Source: an uncultured Clostridia bacterium (GTDB taxonomy: Bacteria; Bacillota; Clostridia; UBA1381). From it: 7,004 nucleotides of DNA. The position numbers were made by a program, and so were the translations under genes. How positions within the stretch are numbered: position 1 is the first letter of the stretch; each line of letters begins with the position of its first letter. The stretch is taken from positions 1 through 7,004 of the forward strand of contig CAKSGG010000160.1 of NCBI GenBank assembly GCA_934454215.1, in the 5' to 3' direction. Under the pieces are notes generated by a model. It searched no databases and was not told where the DNA came from. It saw nothing but the letters and a program-made list of their open reading frames with translations. Below, piece by piece: positions 1-4,451 of the stretch.

Positions 1-1
1 G

Positions 2-75
2 CGACCCGGATGAGGCTCGAACTCACGACCTCTAGCGTGACAGGCTAGCGTTCTAACCAACTGAACTACCGGGCC
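2..75 (-). tRNA. tRNA-Asp (anticodon GUC)
   Basis: Read on the minus strand, this folds into a full cloverleaf. The acceptor stem is GGCCCGG with CCGGGTC (one G-U pair), the D arm is GTTC/GAAC, the anticodon stem CTAGC/GCTAG encloses the loop CTGTCAC, and the T arm has the TTCGAGC loop. The anticodon GTC gives aspartate, and the discriminator base is G, as expected for tRNA-Asp. The next base outward (position 1) is a C on this strand, so a genome-encoded CCA is possible but is cut off by the window edge. It is the second tRNA of a Val-Asp pair, 23 bases downstream of tRNA-Val, and is probably co-transcribed with it. Confidence 0.96.
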
Positions 76-98
76 ATATCTCAGAGATAAAAAGTAAG

Positions 99-174
99 TG
101 GTGGGAGTTACAGGGCTCGAACCTGTGACATCCTGCTTGTAAGGCAGACGCTCTCCCAGCTGAGCTAAACTCCC
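99..174 (-). tRNA. tRNA-Val (anticodon UAC)
   Basis: On the minus strand the acceptor arm is GGGAGTT/AACTCCC, the D arm GCTC/GAGC, the anticodon loop CTTACAA and the T stem ACAGG/CCTGT. The anticodon TAC reads valine GUA/GUN codons. The discriminator is A (position 102), and the CCA end is encoded at positions 101 to 99. This is the first gene after the consensus promoter at 207-235, so a leader of roughly 25 bases would be removed by RNase P. Confidence 0.97.
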
Positions 175-206
175 AAACTTGCTGTCATCTCTTGACGACG
201 AAGACT

Positions 207-235
207 ATTATAACAGATTAAAATCATTTTGTCAA
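207..235 (-). promoter_or_regulatory. Consensus sigma-A promoter for the tRNA-Val/Asp transcript
   Basis: On the minus strand a perfect -35 TTGACA (230-235) and a perfect -10 TATAAT (207-212) are separated by exactly 17 bases. A TGT just upstream of the -10 adds the extended -10 motif. Transcription would start near position 200, about 25 bases before mature tRNA-Val. A fully consensus promoter is typical of strongly expressed stable-RNA genes. Confidence 0.93.
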
Positions 236-294
236 TACTTTTTTAAAAAATTTTTGAAAAAAATAAAAAAATTGCAAATTTACTGTGTTAGGTA
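236..294. promoter_or_regulatory. A/T-tract spacer between two divergent promoters
   Basis: These 59 bases separate the -35 boxes of the tRNA promoter (leftward) and the leucine promoter (rightward). Most of the spacer consists of runs of T and A, for example the T and A runs at 239-270. Such tracts next to a -35 box can act as UP elements bound by the alpha subunit of RNA polymerase, or as bent DNA. No gene fits here. The role is inferred from composition and position only. Confidence 0.5.
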
Positions 295-323
295 TTGACA
301 TATGAGTTTGTTTGAGGTATAAT
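295..323 (+). promoter_or_regulatory. Consensus sigma-A promoter of the leucine operon
   Basis: A perfect -35 TTGACA (295-300) and a perfect -10 TATAAT (318-323) are spaced by 17 bases. The start of transcription should fall near 330. This leaves an untranslated leader of about 209 bases before leuA, which holds the leader peptide and terminator described separately. Such a strong promoter fits an operon whose control lies in attenuation after initiation. No operator could be recognised with confidence. Confidence 0.93.
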
Positions 324-363
324 AATAAAAGCGATACGATATAATTTGAATGGGAGAATTATT

Positions 364-420
364 ATGAACACATCAATAAATGCAAAACTTAATACACTCC
401 TCCTACTCTTGCTAAGCTGA
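364..420 (+). CDS. leuL: Leucine operon leader peptide, 18 residues
   Basis: The predicted peptide is MNTSINAKLNTLLLLLLS, ending in TGA at 418-420. A ribosome binding site GGGAG (352-356) lies 7 bases before the ATG, so it should be translated well. Codons 12 to 17 (397-414) are six successive leucine codons: CTC CTC CTA CTC TTG CTA. By hand count, leuA itself uses CTC about once and CTA not at all among roughly 41 leucine codons, so the leader is enriched in codons that are rare for this operon. Ribosome progress through this run would report the level of charged leucyl-tRNA. The peptide lies between the operon promoter and an intrinsic terminator, upstream of the leucine biosynthesis gene. 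The function comes from act of translation, and no role for the peptide product is implied. The symbol is used by analogy with enterobacterial leuL; there is no sequence homology claim. Confidence 0.9.
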   Translation: MNTSINAKLNTLLLLLLS

Positions 421-424
421 ATTG

Positions 425-493
425 ACAATGTGTCTTCGGTTTTGTTCTGTTGTATCGAAAGTATGATGGAAAATTAAAGTCGGGTCACATTGT
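425..493 (+). promoter_or_regulatory. Probable antiterminator pairing of the leucine attenuator
   Basis: ACAATGTG (425-432) is an exact reverse complement of CACATTGT (486-493), which spans the top of the terminator hairpin. Pairing the two would disrupt the terminator stem. The first segment starts 4 bases after the leader stop codon. A ribosome stalled on the leucine codons (397-414) would leave it free, favouring antitermination. A ribosome that reaches the stop at 418-420 would cover it and let the terminator form. The same segment can also pair weakly with ACACAT (368-373) early in the leader, through ATGTGT at 428-433, as a possible 1:2 pause hairpin. The 8-bp match is directly visible; the switching model is inferred. 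Confidence 0.68.
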
Positions 494-511
494 GACTCGG
501 CTTATTTTTTT
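477..511 (+). terminator. Intrinsic terminator (attenuator) ahead of leuA
   Basis: A 12-bp hairpin has its left arm at 477-488 and its right arm at 492-503, with a three-base loop ATT and two G-U pairs. It is followed by a U-rich tail (TTATTTTTTT, ending at 511). Termination here would give an RNA of about 180 bases and keep polymerase out of leuA, whose ribosome binding site (525-530) begins 14 bases after the tail. Its position between a leader peptide and the first structural gene marks it as an attenuator and not the end of an upstream gene. Confidence 0.92.
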
Positions 512-538
512 AAATTTTTAATGTAAGGAGTATTTACT

Positions 539-2191
539 ATGAATTTTGAAAAGTATCAGAGAATGTACCATCCGGTACCGCTGGAAAAAAGAGAATGGCC
601 GGACAAGCAGATAACTCATGCGCCGGTTTGGTGCAGTGTTGACTTGCGGGACGGTAATCAGGCGCTTTATTCGCCGATGACAATTGATGAAAAAGTTGAA
701 TTTTTTAATTTTCTTGTAAAGCTCGGCTTTAAAGAGATTGAAGTCGGATTCCCCGCAGCGTCGGATACGGAATTTGAGTTCGTCCGCCGCCTTATAGATG
801 AAAAGCTTATTCCGAGTGACGTCTCCATTCAGGTGCTTACTCAGGCAAGAGAGCATATAATAAGAAAAACAATTGAGGCATTGAAGGGTGCGGAAAATGC
901 GATTGTGCATTTGTACAATTCAACCTCTACTCTGCAAAGGCGTGTTGTGTTCCGTAAAAATAAAGAAGAAATAAAACAGCTTGCCGTTGACGGCGCTAAG
1001 CTTGTTGTTGACCTTGTGGACAGCGAGCTTGAAGGAAATATCAGATATGAATATTCACCCGAAAGCTTTACCTGCACTGAGCCTGAATATGCAGTTGAGA
1101 TAACAAATGCCGTTCTTGATGTTTTAAAGCCTACAGCGGACAGAAAGGTAATAGTAAATCTTCCGTCAACGATTGAGGTTGCAACGGCAAATATATATGC
1201 AGACCAGATTGAATATATGTGCAAGCATTTGAATAACCGTGAAAATCTTATAATCAGCCTTCATGCTCACAATGACAGAGGCACGGGAGTAGGCTCGACT
1301 GAGCTGGGTATACTTGCCGGCGCAGACAGAGTTGAGGGAACTATTTTCGGCAACGGCGAAAGAACAGGCAATACCGATATTATTACTGTTGCATTAAATA
1401 TGTTTGTGCAGGGAATAGACCCTAAACTTGACATAACAAATATTGACGAAATAGTTGAGGTTTATGAAAAATATAATAAACTGCCTATTCACCCCCGTCA
1501 TCCGTATGCCGGAGATATGGCTTATGTTGCATTCAGCGGCTCTCATCAGGACGCAATAAAGAAGAGCATGGACGAGTATTCGCGTACGCCTGACGGAAAG
1601 TGGGCGAATCCGTATCTGACGATTGACCCGACGGATATAGGCAGAAAGTACGAGCCGATTCTTATAAACAGTCAGTCGGGCAAGGGCGGAGTAAGCTACA
1701 TAATGGAAAACAAATACGGCTACACGCTGCCAAAGCCTATGCTTGTTGAATTCAGTGCATTGATTAATAAAATGTCGGACGAAAAGCAGACGGTACTTTC
1801 AAATCATGAGATTCATCAGGCATTTAAAGATGAGTATGTAAATGTTTCGTCACCCGTGAAAATGCTTGATTATCATATAACAAACAGTGCGGACGGAACG
1901 GAGCTGACGGCACAGATTGAATATAACGGAAAAACAATACAGCTTGCGGGAAAGGGCAACGGTCCTCTGGCGGCGCTTTGCGCAGGACTTAAATCGGCAA
2001 TCGGTATAGATGTTGAAATCCAGACCTACAGCGAGCACGCACTTGAACGCTCGTCATCATCAAAGGCGGCGGCATATATCAGCATAAGGGTTGATAATTC
2101 CGTTCATACGTTCTGGGGTGCGGGAGTTGATACAAATATTAATACGGCATCTGTATATGCGTTGATAAGTGCATTGAACCGTAAAAAATAA
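539..2191 (+). CDS. leuA: 2-isopropylmalate synthase (long LeuA2/yeast-like type)
   Basis: This cytosolic enzyme condenses acetyl-CoA with 2-oxoisovalerate, the first committed step of leucine synthesis. At 550 residues it matches the long subfamily found in actinobacteria and yeast, not the roughly 515-residue type of E. coli. The N-terminal HMGL-like TIM barrel shows the motif VDLRDGNQAL with R37 and D38, the metal-binding H242-A-H244-N-D, and GNGERTGN at 271-278. The C-terminal part (roughly residues 435-548) is the LeuA dimer/regulatory domain, with GKGNGPLAAL and the closing GAGVDTN..TAS..ALISALNR pattern, where leucine feedback inhibition acts in the family. The start is set by AAGGAG (525-530), 8 bases before the ATG. 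It is the first structural gene behind the leucine attenuator. tadA follows after one base, and no leuB, leuC or leuD is present in the window. Confidence 0.96.
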   Translation: MNFEKYQRMYHPVPLEKREWPDKQITHAPVWCSVDLRDGNQALYSPMTIDEKVEFFNFLVKLGFKEIEVGFPAASDTEFEFVRRLIDEKLIPSDVSIQVLTQAREHIIRKTIEALKGAENAIVHLYNSTSTLQRRVVFRKNKEEIKQLAVDGAKLVVDLVDSELEGNIRYEYSPESFTCTEPEYAVEITNAVLDVLKPTADRKVIVNLPSTIEVATANIYADQIEYMCKHLNNRENLIISLHAHNDRGTGVGSTELGILAGADRVEGTIFGNGERTGNTDIITVALNMFVQGIDPKLDITNIDEIVEVYEKYNKLPIHPRHPYAGDMAYVAFSGSHQDAIKKSMDEYSRTPDGKWANPYLTIDPTDIGRKYEPILINSQSGKGGVSYIMENKYGYTLPKPMLVEFSALINKMSDEKQTVLSNHEIHQAFKDEYVNVSSPVKMLDYHITNSADGTELTAQIEYNGKTIQLAGKGNGPLAALCAGLKSAIGIDVEIQTYSEHALERSSSSKAAAYISIRVDNSVHTFWGAGVDTNINTASVYALISALNRKK

Positions 2192-2192
2192 T

Positions 2193-2654
2193 ATGGAAGA
2201 AAAATTTATGCGTGAGGCTTTAAAGCAGGCAAAGAAAGCCGCTTCAATCGGTGAAGTACCGATTGGGGCGGTTATTGTCCGTGACGGAAAAGTTATCGCA
2301 AGGGGATATAATAAAAGAGAAACAAAGAAAAACGCTCTGCTCCATGCCGAAATTATCGCCATTGATAAGGCATGCAGAAAGCTTGGAGGCTGGCGGCTCC
2401 CGAGATGTGAAATATATATAACGCTTGAACCGTGTCCCATGTGCAGCGGTGCAATAATAAATTCAAGAATAGAAAGCGTTTATTTCGGAGCTTATGACAA
2501 AAAGGCGGGCTGCTGCGGTTCGGCGGCGGATTTATTTGGCGAGGGGGCATTTAATCACCGCCCCGAAATAACGGGAGGTATTCTGGAAGAAGAATGTGCG
2601 GCGCTTTTAAAAGAGTTTTTCAAAAAGCTGCGTTGTAAAGAGTATAAAAAATAA
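2193..2654 (+). CDS. tadA: tRNA-specific adenosine deaminase TadA
   Basis: TadA converts the wobble adenosine A34 of tRNA-Arg(ACG) to inosine and is essential in most bacteria studied. The 153-residue protein is a single cytidine-deaminase-fold domain of normal family length. The zinc site is complete: H51-A-E53, with E53 as the proton shuttle, and P80-C81-P-M-C84. The N-terminal segment has the usual MREALKQAKKA..GEVPIGAV pattern. The ATG lies one base after the leuA stop with no clear ribosome binding site in front of it, so translation is probably coupled to leuA. An alternative start at 2208 (residue M6) has GGAAGA (2195-2200) 7 bases upstream. The longer form is kept because related proteins have residues before this methionine. 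No terminator separates the two genes, so leucine attenuation should extend to tadA unless an internal promoter exists. Confidence 0.95.
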   Translation: MEEKFMREALKQAKKAASIGEVPIGAVIVRDGKVIARGYNKRETKKNALLHAEIIAIDKACRKLGGWRLPRCEIYITLEPCPMCSGAIINSRIESVYFGAYDKKAGCCGSAADLFGEGAFNHRPEITGGILEEECAALLKEFFKKLRCKEYKK

Positions 2655-2664
2655 TTGAAAAATG

Positions 2665-2693
2665 TTTATTTCTCATAACTAATGTGATATAAT
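2665..2693 (+). promoter_or_regulatory. Probable extended -10 promoter of the metallophosphoesterase gene
   Basis: In the 79-base gap after tadA there is a consensus -10 TATAAT (2688-2693) preceded by TGA, which makes an extended -10 motif. The -35 at the right distance (2665-2670, TTTATT) is poor. The better-looking TTGAAA at 2655-2660 is too far away, 27 bases from the -10. Extended -10 promoters can work with a weak -35. Transcription would start near 2700, giving a short leader to the ATG at 2734. Read-through from tadA remains possible because no terminator is seen between them. Confidence 0.6.
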
Positions 2694-2733
2694 TGAACAG
2701 CAAAAACAATAGTGTAAAACCGGAGGGAAGGTT

Positions 2734-3996
2734 ATGAATATTAAACTGAAACAAGACACAGATATTCTTTTTGGGCTTATGGGAGATTCTCATATAACAT
2801 TTGAAGGTGCCGGTGTGCAGGAAGTAAAAAAAGCACTTGAAATTTACAGTCAAATAGGTGTAGAAGCGTTGGTTTTTACAGGAGATATAATATATCAAGC
2901 GGATAATTGGAACGGACCTACAACAAAGGTTATTAAACAGCCGTATGAATATTATAATAAGCTTATAAATGATTGTGCAAAAAATGTGCCCATAGTTTAT
3001 TGTATGGGAAATCATGAATATGCTCAAAATAATGAGGCAAGCGAGGCTCTTTTGAAAGATGCCGTAAGTTTGTTTGAAGAACAGACTTCACAAAAGGTAA
3101 AATTTCATACAGTGATAAAAGGATTTCATTTTATAACGGCTGAGATAAATGATTTTTGCTGTCGGGTTACGAGAGATACTGAAGAATGGGTTGAAAATGA
3201 AATTGAAAAAGCATTGTCCGATGATGAGGAAAAGCCCGTATTTGTTATAATGCATGCGCCTATACAAGAAACTGTAATAGATTCGCCGAAAAAAGAAAAT
3301 GCAAAATATTCGGACGAATTCAAAAAGTTTTTGAATCAGAGAAACCGTATCGTTTTCCTGTGCGGTCATTTGCATACGGCGGCACAGAATCCGCGCAGTA
3401 TATGGCAGGACGGCTTTACGGTTGTCCATTCTCCGAATACAGCTGTCGGTGCATTGGGGAATGACGGTATAAACAATGAAGAATCTGTTTGCGGAATATC
3501 GCAGGGATTGATTGTGGCGGTGAAAGACAATTATGTAAAAATATATAAGCTTGATTTTAATACGGATGAACTTATAGGCGAGCCGTGGGAAATAGATATA
3601 AATGCGGGACGCAGCGGTTTTTTATATACTGACAAGAGATTTAAAAATACAAACAAGCCGTATTTTGATAACAATGCGGAATTGAATGTAAAAATTAACG
3701 GCGGCGGTAAAGCGTGTGTTTGTTTTTCAAGGGCTTTATGTGAGCCTTACGGTAAAAATCAAGATGGATTTGCTGCCGCATATAACATAAAGGTGACAGA
3801 CAAGCAAAGCGGAGAGATTGTATCGGATTTGTGGTATCAGGCAGATTATTATACTGTTCCGCATGGTGATTTTTTGGAGAAAAATATAGCAGGATTGGAA
3901 TACGGACGCAGATATGTTTTTGAGATATATGCCGCAAACCCTTTAGGAAGTGTATCTGAAAAGCCTCTAAAGAAAGAACTGTTTATAGGCAGATAA
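2734..3996 (+). CDS. Calcineurin-like metallophosphoesterase, substrate unknown
   Basis: This is a 420-residue protein with all the metal-site motifs of the metallophosphoesterase superfamily in order: D18-S-H20, G50-D51, G92-N93-H94-E95, H174, and G211-H212-L-H214. It is therefore expected to bind two metal ions and cleave phosphomonoesters or phosphodiesters. The catalytic domain covers roughly residues 10-265. The last hundred or so residues (from about 310) have alternating hydrophobic strands and a closing YVFEIYAANPLGSVSEKPL pattern that resembles a fibronectin type III or similar beta-sandwich; this is inferred from appearance. There is no signal peptide or membrane segment, so it is probably cytosolic, which is notable because related FN3-bearing phosphatases are often secreted. 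GGAGG (2722-2726), 7 bases before the ATG, fixes the start. It seems to be its own transcription unit ending at the terminator at 4049-4080. The substrate cannot be inferred from the neighbours. Confidence 0.88.
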   Translation: MNIKLKQDTDILFGLMGDSHITFEGAGVQEVKKALEIYSQIGVEALVFTGDIIYQADNWNGPTTKVIKQPYEYYNKLINDCAKNVPIVYCMGNHEYAQNNEASEALLKDAVSLFEEQTSQKVKFHTVIKGFHFITAEINDFCCRVTRDTEEWVENEIEKALSDDEEKPVFVIMHAPIQETVIDSPKKENAKYSDEFKKFLNQRNRIVFLCGHLHTAAQNPRSIWQDGFTVVHSPNTAVGALGNDGINNEESVCGISQGLIVAVKDNYVKIYKLDFNTDELIGEPWEIDINAGRSGFLYTDKRFKNTNKPYFDNNAELNVKINGGGKACVCFSRALCEPYGKNQDGFAAAYNIKVTDKQSGEIVSDLWYQADYYTVPHGDFLEKNIAGLEYGRRYVFEIYAANPLGSVSEKPLKKELFIGR

Positions 3997-4037
3997 GTTT
4001 GCGATATACATAGTCTGCTGTTTTTATTGGTATTGAT

Positions 4038-4085
4038 GTAAAAAATAAGGAGCTGTAATTATTTTCACAGCTCCGTTTTTGTTTT
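4038..4085. terminator. Bidirectional intrinsic terminator between convergent genes
   Basis: A perfect 8-bp stem, GGAGCTGT (4049-4056) with ACAGCTCC (4067-4074), encloses a 10-base loop. On the plus strand it is followed by GTTTTTGTTTT, and on the minus strand by TTATTTTTT (4048-4040), so it can stop transcription both ways. It serves the metallophosphoesterase gene from the left and ireB from the right. The plus-strand T tail overlaps the ireB stop codon at 4084-4086, so the two convergent units are packed closely. Confidence 0.92.
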
Positions 4086-4335
4086 ATATATTTTTCAGGT
4101 ACATCTTTACAAACTCTTCCAAAAGCTCATCGCGCTCAATCTGAGTAATCAGACCTCTTGCGCCGTTATAGCTTGTTATGTATGTCGGGTCTCCCGAAAG
4201 GATGTAGCCTACCATTTGACTTATAGGGTCATATCCTTTTATTTTTAATGCCTCATAAACCTTAGCCACAATATCGCGTACTTCCCGTGACTTGTCAAAT
4301 TCGAGGTTTATTTTCATTGTACCGTTAAACTCCAT
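4084..4335 (-). CDS. ireB: IreB family regulatory protein (UPF0297)
   Basis: This small protein has the family signature GYDPISQMVGYILSGDP, then a Y-I-T segment, ARGLI, and ERDELLEEFVKMYL. That matches what is known of IreB/YrzL (DUF965). In Enterococcus faecalis IreB is a dimeric substrate of the Ser/Thr kinase IreK, is phosphorylated on N-terminal threonines, and lowers cephalosporin resistance. A threonine is present near the N-terminus here (residue 6 from the ATG). Two starts are possible: ATG at 4335 (83 residues, chosen), or GTG one codon earlier at 4338 (84 residues). AAAGGA lies 9 and 6 bases upstream of them respectively. In many Firmicutes this gene sits between alaS and ruvX; here it follows ruvB and an amidase, with its own promoter and a terminator right after its stop. 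No kinase is visible in the window. Confidence 0.93.
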   Translation of the reverse strand: MEFNGTMKINLEFDKSREVRDIVAKVYEALKIKGYDPISQMVGYILSGDPTYITSYNGARGLITQIERDELLEEFVKMYLKNI

Positions 4336-4374
4336 CACTCATCATCCTTTCTGCATTTCAAAGTCTATATGTAC

Positions 4375-4403
4375 ATCATATTATATTTTTATGAAAATTG
4401 CAA
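4375..4403 (-). promoter_or_regulatory. Probable sigma-A promoter of ireB
   Basis: On the minus strand, -35 TTGCAA (4398-4403, 4 of 6 to consensus) and -10 TATGAT (4375-4380, 5 of 6) are separated by 17 bases. The start would be near 4368, about 33 bases before the ireB ATG. The promoter lies in the 113-base gap after the amidase gene. The spacer and the bases just upstream of the -35 carry the direct repeats described separately. Confidence 0.72.
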
Positions 4404-4420
4404 GCGGTTTTATGAAAATT
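4385..4420 (-). repeat. 13-bp direct repeat around the ireB -35 box, CodY-box-like
   Basis: AATTTTCATAAAA (minus strand) occurs exactly twice, at 4387-4399 and 4408-4420, with start points 21 bp apart, which is two helical turns. One copy lies in the promoter spacer and the other just upstream of the -35. Extended to 15 bases, the copies match the known CodY box AATTTTCWGAAAATT at about 13 and 12 positions. The repeat is directly visible. An operator function, and CodY as the binder, are inference; the AT-rich setting raises the chance of coincidence. Confidence 0.5.
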
Positions 4421-4451
4421 TATAAAAAATTTATACTTTGTTCGTTAAAAA

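Noticed and set aside
248..262. CodY-like box in the A-tract upstream of the leuA promoter
   Set aside because: The best alignment has about 4 mismatches in 15 and lies inside homopolymer A/T runs, where such matches are expected by chance. It is weaker than the pair at the ireB promoter.
330..538. T-box riboswitch upstream of leuA
   Set aside because: A T-box was the prior expectation for this type of organism, but the conserved GGTGG-containing T-box sequence and the specifier stem-loop layout are not visible; the leader instead contains a translatable leucine-rich peptide.
841..1224. Open frame on the minus strand inside leuA
   Set aside because: It lies wholly within a well-supported conserved gene, has no ribosome binding site, and its Cys/Ser/Phe-rich translation resembles no family; it is a shadow of leuA codon bias.
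2655..2733. Small SRP RNA gene or other RNA after tadA, as found in some Firmicutes
   Set aside because: The 79-base gap is too short for a typical SRP RNA and shows no GC-rich stem or GGAA tetraloop region; it is explained by a promoter and ribosome binding site.
4404..4451. Intrinsic terminator for the amidase gene
   Set aside because: The region is AT-rich and has partly symmetrical A/T runs but no GC-containing stem followed by a T tract on the minus strand, so termination here is not supported.
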